A stretch of 64,000 bases of DNA from UBA2040 sp041751955 (GTDB taxonomy: Bacteria; Bacteroidota; Bacteroidia; Flavobacteriales_D; Crocinitomicaceae), in NCBI GenBank assembly GCA_041751955.1, contig JBGSIB010000065.1:67011-131010 (forward strand), given 5' to 3'. Shown here piece after piece: positions 49,946-57,939 of the stretch (position 1 is the first letter of the stretch; the number at the start of each line of letters is the position of its first letter). Position numbers and translations under genes: made by a program. The notes under the pieces were generated by a model that searched no databases, was not told the origin of the DNA, and saw nothing but the letters and a program-made list of their open reading frames with translations.

Positions 49946-50692
49946 TTACATTAACATTCCTCCACAAACATTTACGGTTTGTCCCGTTATGTATGTGGAC
50001 ATGTCAGATGCAAGAAAAACTGTCAAATTTACCACATCCAAAGGAGAACCACCACGTTTTAACGGAATAGAGTTTCGCCATTCTTGAACTACTTTTTCAT
50101 CCAAAGCTGCAGTCATCTCAGTTTCAATAAACCCTGGAGCAATAGCGTTGCATCTAATATTTCTGGAGCCTAGCTCTTGAGCGATGGATTTCGTAAAACC
50201 AATCAAACCTGCTTTTGATGCGGCATAATTGGATTGGCCAGCATTTCCGCTTACGCCAACTACGGATGACATATTAATTATACTTCCACTTCTAGCCTTT
50301 AGCATTGGTCTTTGAACGGCTTTAGTGAGATTGAATGCTGATTTTAAGTTGGTGTTTATAACTTCATCCCATTGTTCTTCAGTCATCCGCATTAGCAAGG
50401 TGTCACGTGTGATACCTGCATTGTTTACTAAAACATCTATTGTTCCAAATTCTGCTACCACATCATCTACTAAAGTTTGAGCTTCATCGAATTTTGCTGC
50501 ATCAGACTTAAAACCTTTTACTGTTCCGCCATTGGCGCTCAATTCTTTTTCAAGAGCATTTGCTTTCTCTTCTGACGACAAATAAGTAAATGCAACTTTC
50601 GCGCCTTGGTTCACGCATTCTTCTGCTATTGCTTTTCCAATTCCACGAGATGCTCCCGTAATCAATACCACCTTATCTTGTAACAATTTCAT
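49946..50692 (-). CDS. fabG: 3-oxoacyl-ACP reductase
   Basis: From the ATG at 50692 a 248-residue short-chain dehydrogenase; the longer frame starts with TTG. NADPH is bound by G-A-S-R-G-I-G-K-A; N-N-A-G-I-T and the catalytic N-S-Y-K tetrad follow (S in N-M-S-S-V-V-G-V, Y-A-A-S-K). G-F-I-E-T-E-M-T and Y-I-T-G-Q-T-V-N-V-C-G-G-M end the protein, typical of FabG. It performs the first reduction in fatty-acid elongation. A perfect -7 element lies 20 bp upstream. Confidence 0.94.
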   Translation of the reverse strand: MKLLQDKVVLITGASRGIGKAIAEECVNQGAKVAFTYLSSEEKANALEKELSANGGTVKGFKSDAAKFDEAQTLVDDVVAEFGTIDVLVNNAGITRDTLLMRMTEEQWDEVINTNLKSAFNLTKAVQRPMLKARSGSIINMSSVVGVSGNAGQSNYAASKAGLIGFTKSIAQELGSRNIRCNAIAPGFIETEMTAALDEKVVQEWRNSIPLKRGGSPLDVVNLTVFLASDMSTYITGQTVNVCGGMLM

Positions 50693-50711
50693 ATCATTCA
50701 ATTTTATTCGC

Positions 50712-50719
50712 CAAAGATA
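50712..50719 (-). promoter_or_regulatory. Promoter -7 element of fabG
   Basis: On the minus strand TATCTTTG matches TAnnTTTG exactly, 19 nt before the ATG at 50692. No clear -33 element was found. Confidence 0.55.
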
Positions 50720-50761
50720 ACATTATACAGAAAAATATAAGAGATGTTAAATTCTGAAAAA

Positions 50762-50784
50762 AATAAAAAAAAGTTTTTTTTATT
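50762..50784. repeat. Perfect AT palindrome with A8 and T8 tracts
   Basis: AATAAAAAAAA (50762-50772), a central G, then TTTTTTTTATT (50774-50784) form a 23-bp perfect inverted repeat. It lies between fabG and the plus-strand promoter-like motif at 50797. It may act as a bent DNA element or hairpin. Confidence 0.6.
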
Positions 50785-50796
50785 CAAAAGGTTTCA

Positions 50797-50804
50797 TATC
50801 TTTG
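50797..50804 (+). promoter_or_regulatory. Plus-strand promoter -7 element without an ORF
   Basis: TATCTTTG matches the housekeeping consensus on the strand opposite both flanking genes. Transcription would start near 50809 and meet the hairpin at 50839. Confidence 0.4.
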
Positions 50805-50808
50805 ACTC

Positions 50809-50872
50809 GGTTTAGTTGTAAAAGGTAGGTTAGGTTTGAAAGGAGCAAGACACCAGTTTTGCTCCTTTCCAT
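50809..50872 (+). ncRNA. Candidate small RNA between fabG and porin genes
   Basis: A predicted start about 5 nt after TATCTTTG and a strong terminal hairpin (10-bp perfect stem, 50839-50848 with 50859-50868) define a ~60-nt transcript opposite to both neighbours. The body (G-rich, with GGTAGGTTAGG) has no ORF. The hairpin may instead only terminate the porin gene on the other strand. Confidence 0.35.
50839..50868. terminator. Perfect 10-bp terminator hairpin after the porin gene
   Basis: AAAGGAGCAA (50839-50848) and TTGCTCCTTT (50859-50868) with a 10-nt loop. It lies 18 bp past the porin stop on the minus strand; neither side has a long T run beyond the stem's own Ts. It could work on both strands. 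Confidence 0.6.
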
Positions 50873-50886
50873 TTTAACAAAGTTCC

Positions 50887-52629
50887 TTAATTAAAGAAGT
50901 CCCAACTAAGTCCCAATCTCAATACAAACGGCGATCTATAGTAGTTCTGGAGGATTTCAGTATTTCCTGCTGTCCAAAATGATTGTAAATTTTCTGCACG
51001 AACGAAAAACCTAAATTCTTCTATTCCCATTCCAAATGTACCGTGCAGAGCATAAGGTTGTCCACCACTTCGGTTGTTGCTATCAAAAGCGTAATTATCC
51101 AATAATGTATTGTAGCTAAGGAATTTATAGAACGAATTTACTTGTGGATCAAGGGCGAACATTAATTCTAGTTTTTTGGCTTTGAAGACCTTGGACTTGA
51201 ACAGAATACGCCCAGAAAAAACAAATTCTGGCATATAATCTGAACCCGTTTGATATTGAAAACTGGGGTACCAATGAAGTTTACCGAGATCTAAATGTGT
51301 TTTCAAATGAAAATAGAAAGCTTTTATATCGGAATCCGCTGAAATTGTCCAAATGGTATCTTGCCATATCAAATTGTTAGTCCAATTCATTATTCCAGCT
51401 TTGGCTTGAGTTTCAAGTTTCCAAAAACTTATTTTTCCTTGGGCGCCTAGGTTGAATCTTTTTTGTTTCGTAAAACTAGAAGCGCCATAGTTTATATTAT
51501 TACCAAAGTAAAAACGCTGAACCAATTCAGGCATAGCATCTGCATAATTCGCAAAAAGACCTAAACTTTTATTTTTGTCGCCAATTCTAAATTCGTTGTT
51601 CGTAAAAAATTCCTGCTGAGCTCCGATAATATTTTGCGTACTCTCATTTTTAAAAGCAATGTTTTTATGACTGAAAACAAATTTTATTTTGAGACCGTAT
51701 TCTGCGGTGTCTCTATTGGTGCCTAAATTTTGAAATCGCCAATATCTGTGAGTTCCAAAAGCTAAAAGATTGAATTTTTTGTTTTCCATAAAAATTCCAG
51801 CTCCAGATGATAATTTTGCGTCCTGAAACTGATCCGTGGTTTCTGTCGAATCAATATTGATTTGGGAGTAAATAAGGTCTAAATTTTGGTTTTCTTCTTT
51901 ATACACTCTGTTCAATAAATTGAAGCCTAATTCAACGGCAGGTCCAATTTTTATTCTTGAAGAATCACTCAATGCATTATATTTCAGAAGTAATTCAGAA
52001 TTCACGCCTTTTTGAGTTGATGAAGCATTCGTTTTGTACACATCAGCAAAAGGCAAGCCAAACGAATCGATTTTCCATGATAAAGAGTCTACATTTCCCC
52101 CGTATAATGAGGATTCTCTCCCCGAATAACTGCCTTTAAATGAAAAAGAAAACTTGTTTGCATTTTGGTATAAGCCGAAACGAACTAGGTTTTGTGAAAA
52201 GCCACTATTGACAGCGAATCCTCCAGAACTTTGTCTGTCAATTGTAAGATTCAGCAGTAAATTCGTGTTAATTGATTGCTGATAATCTGCATGTAAAGCT
52301 TGTGTTCCTTTCAGTCCAAATGAATAAAAGAATCCAACATGCGGTAAAGCACTAATAGTCTTTTTTTGAAGTAAAGATGGCTTTTGAAATGCAAACAGAG
52401 ATGGACTTGCAATAAGAAAATCGATTGAGGGTAGTTGCTCGAAGTTATCAAATCCTATTGCAGGAAAGGTAGTATAAGGATTAGCGTAGGTTAAATCAAA
52501 AGTATCAATCCTCCCTCCAGTTCGAAAATTATATTTTAAAGTGTCGACGGGATAAAACTCCACGCTTTGCGATAGGGAATTATTGGCCCAGAGCAGAAGA
52601 GCAATAAAGGAAAATAAACTTGCTTTCAA
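50887..52629 (-). CDS. Outer-membrane porin, Porin_10-like
   Basis: A 580-residue barrel protein. The only plausible start is a TTG at 52629, which gives K-A-S-L-F-S-F-I-A-L-L-L-W-A-N-N-S-L-S-Q; no in-frame ATG lies upstream before the rpsT terminator. The mature protein has many alternating strands (H-V-G-F-F-Y-S-F-G-L-K-G-T-Q, L-L-L-N-L-T-I-D-R) and ends L-R-L-G-L-S-W-D-F-F. The pattern matches Bacteroidota putative porins of the Porin_10 type. Substrate unknown. Confidence 0.75.
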   Translation of the reverse strand: MKASLFSFIALLLWANNSLSQSVEFYPVDTLKYNFRTGGRIDTFDLTYANPYTTFPAIGFDNFEQLPSIDFLIASPSLFAFQKPSLLQKKTISALPHVGFFYSFGLKGTQALHADYQQSINTNLLLNLTIDRQSSGGFAVNSGFSQNLVRFGLYQNANKFSFSFKGSYSGRESSLYGGNVDSLSWKIDSFGLPFADVYKTNASSTQKGVNSELLLKYNALSDSSRIKIGPAVELGFNLLNRVYKEENQNLDLIYSQINIDSTETTDQFQDAKLSSGAGIFMENKKFNLLAFGTHRYWRFQNLGTNRDTAEYGLKIKFVFSHKNIAFKNESTQNIIGAQQEFFTNNEFRIGDKNKSLGLFANYADAMPELVQRFYFGNNINYGASSFTKQKRFNLGAQGKISFWKLETQAKAGIMNWTNNLIWQDTIWTISADSDIKAFYFHLKTHLDLGKLHWYPSFQYQTGSDYMPEFVFSGRILFKSKVFKAKKLELMFALDPQVNSFYKFLSYNTLLDNYAFDSNNRSGGQPYALHGTFGMGIEEFRFFVRAENLQSFWTAGNTEILQNYYRSPFVLRLGLSWDFFN

Positions 52630-52654
52630 ACGTAAGTTTTGCCTTAAAATTACG

Positions 52655-52676
52655 AAAAAAGGGGCTAAAAGCCCCT
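52655..52676 (-). terminator. Rho-independent terminator of rpsT
   Basis: On the minus strand AGGGGCT (52676-52670) pairs with AGCCCCT (52666-52660), loop TTT, followed by six T (52660-52655). It is 26 bp past the rpsT stop and only 26 bp before the porin TTG start. Confidence 0.85.
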
Positions 52677-52701
52677 CTTCTTTACCTCGGTAAAAAATGT
52701 A

Positions 52702-52953
52702 TTATAATTTATTGATCATCACTTGCAAACCAGATTTTAAATTGGCTGCTTTATTGTTATGAATCACGTTGTTTTTCGCTAATTTATCCAACATAGACAC
52801 AACAGATGGATACAAAGCAATTGCTTCATTTTTATCTGTCAATGCACGCAAATTACGGACCGCGTTACGCGTTGTTTTGTGTTGGTATTTGTTACGAATT
52901 TTCTTTGATTCGTTTGATCTAATTCTTTTTTTTGCTGACTTATGATTCGCCAT
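52702..52953 (-). CDS. rpsT: 30S ribosomal protein S20
   Basis: An 83-residue basic protein beginning M-A-N-H-K-S-A-K-K-R-I-R and including R-N-K-Y-Q-H-K-T-T-R-N-A-V-R, then a helical C-terminus (L-D-K-L-A-K-N-N-V-I-H-N-N-K-A). It matches S20 in length and pattern. It lies 36 bp after the two tRNA-Glu genes on the same strand, so it may be transcribed with them. Confidence 0.96.
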   Translation of the reverse strand: MANHKSAKKRIRSNESKKIRNKYQHKTTRNAVRNLRALTDKNEAIALYPSVVSMLDKLAKNNVIHNNKAANLKSGLQVMINKL

Positions 52954-52989
52954 ATTACTTTATATTTAGTCTTTTTAATACTGTCAATG

Positions 52990-53061
52990 TAGCCCATAGG
53001 AGAATCGAACTCCTGTTACCAGGATGAAAACCTGGCGTCCTAAACACTAGACGAATGGGCC
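52990..53061 (-). tRNA. tRNA-Glu (TTC)
   Basis: Seventy-two nt on the minus strand. The 7-bp acceptor stem GGCCCAT/ATGGGCT has one G-T pair and an A discriminator. The anticodon arm CCAGG-TTTTCAT-CCTGG presents TTC. The T arm AGGAG-TTCGATT-CTCCT is standard. CCA is not encoded. It is the second of two tandem tRNA-Glu genes. Confidence 0.96.
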
Positions 53062-53077
53062 TAATCTAGTTTCTTTG

Positions 53078-53149
53078 TAGCCCATAGGAGAATCGAACTC
53101 CTATTTTACGGATGAAAACCGCATGTCCTAACCGTTAGACGAATGGGCC
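53078..53149 (-). tRNA. tRNA-Glu (TTC)
   Basis: Seventy-two nt on the minus strand with the same acceptor and T arm as the neighbour 16 bp downstream, but a different anticodon stem (TGCGG/CCGTA with one G-T pair) and variable region. The loop TTTTCAT presents TTC. Promoter-proximal member of the pair. Confidence 0.95.
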
Positions 53150-53180
53150 AAAATTTATCCTTTCAATTAATTTCGGAGTG

Positions 53181-53211
53181 CAAATATAGTCTGTTTTTTT
53201 TTAAGTGCAAA
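53181..53211 (-). promoter_or_regulatory. Promoter of the tRNA-Glu pair
   Basis: On the minus strand TTTG (53211-53208), 19 nt, then TATATTTG (53188-53181); both fit consensus and spacing. It starts 31 nt before the first tRNA and may also supply rpsT. Confidence 0.7.
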
Positions 53212-53229
53212 CGCTTTGAATAAAAAAAA

Positions 53230-53916
53230 TTAAGCTTTTTCAAATGAATTTTGTTTAAAACCTAATCTTTTACTTGTTTTCATCTGTAAATCAGCACTAA
53301 TAGCGAGTATTTGAGCTAAACTAATTTCTTCAATTACTCCATAAGGTGGAGCAAGTAAATCGAAATCTAATGCATGAGAAAACGAGCATTGAACGATATG
53401 TTTCAATATTTCAGGAGACGAAATATTCTGTTCAGGGTCTTTAAATAGGAAATCCAATTGCCCCTTGCCTTCTACCATTAGGTGAGAATCGTAATTAACA
53501 AAAATTCTACCAATAAGGAATCCAGAATCATTCATTCTATTATAAATAAATGAATCAGCAAGGAAGTTGTAGATGTGGATTATCCCAAAATAGGCTCTTT
53601 TGTGCTCAGCTTTTATATACTCGCTATCCCATAAAGGGTGTTCATCTTCAAGTAGAAAAACGTTAGAGTGTAATTGAAAAATAACAGCGTCACTTCCAAT
53701 CATAACTTTTATTTCATTGTCACCCTTTTCTTCAGCATTTAAACGTATTCTATCGTCTGTAATACTTGGCTTTATGGCTGCTATTTCTTCGTCAATAGCA
53801 GTTTTAAGCTTTCGGAATACGCTTTGAACCTCTTCTGAAACATCTTGTTTTAAAATAGATTTTTGCTCGAGTAGGTCCTTAATCGTTTTTCTATTGACTT
53901 CCATTCCTTTTTTCAT
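53230..53916 (-). CDS. Conserved hypothetical protein downstream of proS
   Basis: From the ATG at 53916 a 228-residue cytoplasmic protein (a longer frame reaches into proS). The helical N-terminus (I-K-D-L-L-E-Q-K-S-I-L-K-Q) is followed by an alpha/beta region (I-K-V-M-I-G-S-D-A-V-I-F-Q-L-H-S-N-V-F-L). No known domain recognised. Its ATG lies one base after the proS stop, so it is translationally coupled to proS. Confidence 0.65.
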   Translation of the reverse strand: MKKGMEVNRKTIKDLLEQKSILKQDVSEEVQSVFRKLKTAIDEEIAAIKPSITDDRIRLNAEEKGDNEIKVMIGSDAVIFQLHSNVFLLEDEHPLWDSEYIKAEHKRAYFGIIHIYNFLADSFIYNRMNDSGFLIGRIFVNYDSHLMVEGKGQLDFLFKDPEQNISSPEILKHIVQCSFSHALDFDLLAPPYGVIEEISLAQILAISADLQMKTSKRLGFKQNSFEKA

Positions 53917-53917
53917 A

Positions 53918-55393
53918 CTAATACGCTTTAGCAAAAATAACTCTTCCCTTTGATGGTTTTCCGGAATACATACAAACACCCTCTTCTTCTTTTTGATCTA
54001 AAGGAATACAGCGGATTGTTGCTTTCGTTTCTTCTTTAATTTTAGCTTCAGTTTCCTTTGTTCCATCCCAATGGGCTAAAAAGAACCCACTTTCTTTTTC
54101 TAATAAAATTTTGAAAGTTTCGTAGTCGTCAACTGCTCTTGTGTTTTTGCTGCGGAAATCAATAGCTTTCGTGTAAAGATTGTCTTGAATGTCATTTAAA
54201 AGAAGTTGGATTTGCGCTGTGAAATTTTGCAAATTCAAAGTATTCTTTTCTTTTGTATCTCGTCTAGCTACTTCTGCTTTGTTTTCGGCTAAATCTCTTG
54301 GACCAATGGCAACGCGAATCGGAACACCTTTCGCTTCATACTCTGCAAATTTCCAGCCCGGTCTTTTGTTTGTATCATCATCGTATTTCACAGAAACACC
54401 TTCTTTTTTCAAATCATGCATTAGTCCATCGACTTTTTCGTCAATAGCTGCTTTCTCTCCATCCGTTTTATAAATAGGGATAAAAACAACTTGAATTGGC
54501 GCCAAAGCTGGAGGTAAAACCAAGCCTTCATCATCTGAATGTGTCATGATTAGTGCGCCAATTAATCTCGTGCTAACTCCCCAAGATGTTGCCCAAACAT
54601 ATTCAAGTTTTCCAGTTTTATCTGAAAATTTAACATCAAAAGCCTTAGCGAAATTTTGTCCTAAAAAATGTGATGTTCCTGCCTGTAAAGCTTTTCCGTC
54701 TTGCATCATTGCCTCAATACATAAAGTATCCAATGCACCAGCGAATCTTTCGCTTTCGCTTTTCCGTCCTTGAATAACTGGCATCGCCATGAATTTTTCA
54801 GCAAAGAAAGAATAAACGCCAAGCATTTTATTGGTTTCTTCGATTGCTTCCTCCTGAGTTGCATGTGCTGTGTGGCCTTCTTGCCATAGAAACTCGGTAG
54901 TCCTAAGGAATAAGCGAGTTCTCATTTCCCAACGGACAACATTTGCCCATTGATTTATTAGGATAGGTAAATCGCGATAAGACTGTATCCATTTTTTGTA
55001 TGAATTCCAGATAATAGTCTCGGATGTAGGTCGAACAATTAACTCTTCTTCCAGCTTAGCATCCGGGTCAACAATTACACTTTTACCGTCCTCCCCTACT
55101 TTTAACCTATAATGCGTAACTACAGCGCATTCTTTTGCAAATCCATCAACATGAGCTGCTTCTTTACTTAAATATGATTTAGGTATGAAAAGAGGGAAAT
55201 AAGCATTCGAATGTCCAGTATCTTTAAACATTTGATCTAAAGCATCCTTCATTTTTTCCCATATCGCAAAGCCGTATGGTTTTATAACCATGCAACCTTT
55301 AACGTCTGAGTGTTCGGCTAAATCCGCACGATCTATAACTTCATTATACCATTTTGAATAATCCTCACTCCTTGTTGTATATTTTTGGCTCAT
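53918..55393 (-). CDS. proS: Prolyl-tRNA synthetase, archaeal/eukaryotic type
   Basis: From the ATG at 55393 a 491-residue class II synthetase. Motif 2 is R-W-E-M-R-T-R-L-F-L-R-T-T-E-F-L-W-Q-E-G, and motif 3 and the anticodon-binding domain follow. The length, lack of an editing insert and C-terminal Tyr (V-I-F-A-K-A-Y) mark the ProS type 3 (archaeal-like) form common in Bacteroidota. It charges tRNA-Pro. A TTG start seven codons upstream is less likely. Confidence 0.95.
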   Translation of the reverse strand: MSQKYTTRSEDYSKWYNEVIDRADLAEHSDVKGCMVIKPYGFAIWEKMKDALDQMFKDTGHSNAYFPLFIPKSYLSKEAAHVDGFAKECAVVTHYRLKVGEDGKSVIVDPDAKLEEELIVRPTSETIIWNSYKKWIQSYRDLPILINQWANVVRWEMRTRLFLRTTEFLWQEGHTAHATQEEAIEETNKMLGVYSFFAEKFMAMPVIQGRKSESERFAGALDTLCIEAMMQDGKALQAGTSHFLGQNFAKAFDVKFSDKTGKLEYVWATSWGVSTRLIGALIMTHSDDEGLVLPPALAPIQVVFIPIYKTDGEKAAIDEKVDGLMHDLKKEGVSVKYDDDTNKRPGWKFAEYEAKGVPIRVAIGPRDLAENKAEVARRDTKEKNTLNLQNFTAQIQLLLNDIQDNLYTKAIDFRSKNTRAVDDYETFKILLEKESGFFLAHWDGTKETEAKIKEETKATIRCIPLDQKEEEGVCMYSGKPSKGRVIFAKAY

Positions 55394-55431
55394 TTTTTGC
55401 AGTATTTTATGCAATTATGTTACTTAAAAAG

Positions 55432-55463
55432 TTTGTAAAAATACTAAGAATAGCGTAATTTTA
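55432..55463 (+). promoter_or_regulatory. Promoter of the Gly/Asn/Ser-rich lipoprotein gene
   Basis: TTTG (55432-55435), 20 nt, then TAATTTTA (55456-55463), one mismatch to TAnnTTTG. The ATG is at 55480. Confidence 0.4.
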
Positions 55464-55479
55464 ATGTAAAATCAATACT

Positions 55480-56445
55480 ATGAAACCACTGACATCGATT
55501 TTATTCATTCTACTGATAGGTTTTTCTATTAGTTCATGTTCCAACATTCGTCCCATCATGGACGACAATGTTTACGTTATGAATTCCGCTATTGTTCCAG
55601 CTGGGGAGGATTTGGTGGATGAAACATCATACGCTACATTCAAACATCGTCAAGAAACCAACAATCCAACGAATGGGTATTATAGTTCTTTATATCAAAC
55701 AGCCATTTTTGTTAACCCTATGATAAATTCTTCATCCTGGTTTTATTATGGTCCATGGAATAATTTCGGGACTTTAACTGGGTCATTTAATCCATATTGG
55801 GGAGCACATAGAAATGGTTATTATGGTATTGACATGATTCCAGGAATGAGTGGTTATAGTCAATATTGGGGTTATGGAGCTTATCAATATTACTACCCAT
55901 ACAATTCCAATTACGGAGCTTGGGGCTCTGTCTACGGTTTGAATAACTGCAATAATGGATTTTATAATTCAGGATTTAATGGAAATAATACTTTCAATTC
56001 AAATGTAACAAACAGTGGTTTGTTTACCAGTGGACCAAGAGCTACCGTTTCTGGTTATTATTCTGGAAATAACCGTGGAGGAACAGTTCAGGTTAAAAGT
56101 GCGCAAACGATTACCAATTCTTCTCCTTACAATTCATTCAATCGAACAAATTCTTCACAACGAGACAATGCTTTCGATTCACGTGGTTCCAGCGCGCAAA
56201 GACCTATTTACAGTCGCCCGACAAGCAGAAATGAAGGTGGCACGCAAAATAGTGTTCGAGGAGGTTCGAGGGAAGAATATTCGACTTCTTCATCGTCAAA
56301 TGGAGGAATTCGAATGCCTAGATCCAATTCTAGTGGTACAATTTCAAGTCCTCGCTCTGGAAATTCCAATTCAGGAAGTGGTTCAAGCACGAGCGGAGGC
56401 TCACGTTCAAGTTCTCCATCCCGACCTGGAGGGCGCGGACAGTAA
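55480..56445 (+). CDS. Gly/Asn/Ser/Tyr-rich lipoprotein of unknown function
   Basis: A 321-residue protein with a lipoprotein signal ending I-S-S-C-S-N. The N-terminal ~110 residues contain a folded-looking segment (P-I-M-D-D-N-V-Y-V-M-N, then Y-A-T-F-K-H-R-Q-E-T-N). After that the composition becomes strongly Tyr/Gly/Asn-rich and the last ~120 residues are Ser/Arg/Gly-rich and likely disordered. No enzymatic motif. It may be a surface-layer or adhesion-related coat lipoprotein. It precedes the OmpP1-like gene by 27 bp. Confidence 0.65.
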   Translation: MKPLTSILFILLIGFSISSCSNIRPIMDDNVYVMNSAIVPAGEDLVDETSYATFKHRQETNNPTNGYYSSLYQTAIFVNPMINSSSWFYYGPWNNFGTLTGSFNPYWGAHRNGYYGIDMIPGMSGYSQYWGYGAYQYYYPYNSNYGAWGSVYGLNNCNNGFYNSGFNGNNTFNSNVTNSGLFTSGPRATVSGYYSGNNRGGTVQVKSAQTITNSSPYNSFNRTNSSQRDNAFDSRGSSAQRPIYSRPTSRNEGGTQNSVRGGSREEYSTSSSSNGGIRMPRSNSSGTISSPRSGNSNSGSGSSTSGGSRSSSPSRPGGRGQ

Positions 56446-56472
56446 AACCAAATAGTATCAACGACAAGTTTG

Positions 56473-57939
56473 ATGAAAAAGAGCCTTTTTTTTTTCTTAG
56501 CGACCTTATTGATTGGCACAGCTTTTTCTCAAGGTGATGCCGATTTGTTCCGCTATTCAAAAACCGAACTTTTTGGAAGTGCTCGCTTCGAGGCGATGGG
56601 TGGTGCATTTGGGGCGTTAGGGGCAGATTTAAGTGTTTCTCAGATAAATCCAGCTGGTTTTGGACGATATTCTTCCGACCAATTTAACTTAAGTTTGGGT
56701 GGTAGTATTGTGAAAAACAAACTCACATTTAATGGAAATTTAGAGAATAGTAATAGTTTTACATTCAAGCCGAATTCACTTGGGCTAGTTTTTTGTCAGG
56801 ATGATTCTCAAAGAGAAGGCGGATATCAGTACATTCAAATTGGACTAGGATACAATCGATTACAAGATTTTCGTAATACCTATTCATACAGTGGTTATCA
56901 GTATGAATCACTTTTGGAAAGCTTTGCAGCTTCTGCAAATGGAACGCCTTACTATGACTTGTATTTAACTCATCCTTTTAGTTCAAGTTTAGCATGGGAA
57001 ACTTATACTATAAACCCTGTTGGAGGAAATAATTACGAGGCTGCTTTGTATAATTCAGGTGATCAATTTCACAGGAGAAATGTAGAAACTAAAGGAGGAA
57101 TGGGCGAATATTATTTGTCTCTCTCTGGAAACTTTATGAATGCTATTTATGTTGGCGGTAATATTGGATTCCGAACACTAAAATATGAGGAAACAATCAA
57201 TCATTATGAGGAAGTTACCGATACAGTTGGAAATGATCTACGTTCGTTTGACTATATGTATAATTTGAAGACAAAAGGCAACGGAGTGAATGCTAAGTTC
57301 GGTGTTATACTCTTACCAAAAGATAATATTCGTATTGGTATTGCTATACATTCTCCAACTTTTTACGATTTAGAAGATGACACTAAGGGTGATATGACGG
57401 CTCAGTTTAATTATGGCGAAAGAAAGGTAAACGATTCTCTAAAACCAATTGGTAATTACAAATATCGCTTGCGAACACCACCAAAGCTGATTGGGTCATT
57501 TGCCTATATTTTTGGAACTAGAGGATGTATTAGTGCTGATTTGGAGTATGTTAATTACAAATGGGCCAATCTCCGTTCAACAAAAGATATACAGAATTAT
57601 CAGAGTTATGATTTTACAATAGAGAATGCTGTAGCCAAAAAAGTGCTACAAAGTGCTTTGAATTTTAGACTGGGAGGAGAAATAGTTTTCAATTCTGTTT
57701 TCTTTCTTAGAGCAGGTTTGGGGCTATCATCCAAAGCTTATAATTCGAGTGTTGAAGTTGAAAATGGCTGGGATAAATCTTATTCTTGCGGCCTTGGATA
57801 TCGCGCAGGAAAATCTTCTTTTGATTTGAGTTTAAAACAGACACAATTGGACAGGGTTTACACAGCTTTTCAAGGCAGTACGGCAGAACATATCTATACT
57901 AGAAACTCATTCGTCCTAGGTTTCACCTATTTACTTTAA
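56473..57939 (+). CDS. OmpP1/FadL-like outer-membrane transporter
   Basis: The ATG at 56473 gives 488 residues (the longer frame adds a TTG codon). A signal peptide cleaves near A-F-S-Q. The first mature residues include G-S-A-R-F-E-A-M-G-G-A-F-G-A-L-G-A-D and I-N-P-A-G, the hallmark of the OmpP1/FadL/TodX family, often called hemin receptor in Bacteroidota annotation. Long-chain fatty acid or hydrophobic substrate uptake is the family's general role. It overlaps the convergent gene by 17 bp at the 3' end. Confidence 0.8.
   Translation: MKKSLFFFLATLLIGTAFSQGDADLFRYSKTELFGSARFEAMGGAFGALGADLSVSQINPAGFGRYSSDQFNLSLGGSIVKNKLTFNGNLENSNSFTFKPNSLGLVFCQDDSQREGGYQYIQIGLGYNRLQDFRNTYSYSGYQYESLLESFAASANGTPYYDLYLTHPFSSSLAWETYTINPVGGNNYEAALYNSGDQFHRRNVETKGGMGEYYLSLSGNFMNAIYVGGNIGFRTLKYEETINHYEEVTDTVGNDLRSFDYMYNLKTKGNGVNAKFGVILLPKDNIRIGIAIHSPTFYDLEDDTKGDMTAQFNYGERKVNDSLKPIGNYKYRLRTPPKLIGSFAYIFGTRGCISADLEYVNYKWANLRSTKDIQNYQSYDFTIENAVAKKVLQSALNFRLGGEIVFNSVFFLRAGLGLSSKAYNSSVEVENGWDKSYSCGLGYRAGKSSFDLSLKQTQLDRVYTAFQGSTAEHIYTRNSFVLGFTYLL

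Noticed and set aside
56015..56519. Overlapping frames in the Ser/Arg/Gly-rich lipoprotein tail
   Set aside because: Low-complexity codons keep other frames open; neither starts with a plausible signal or domain.
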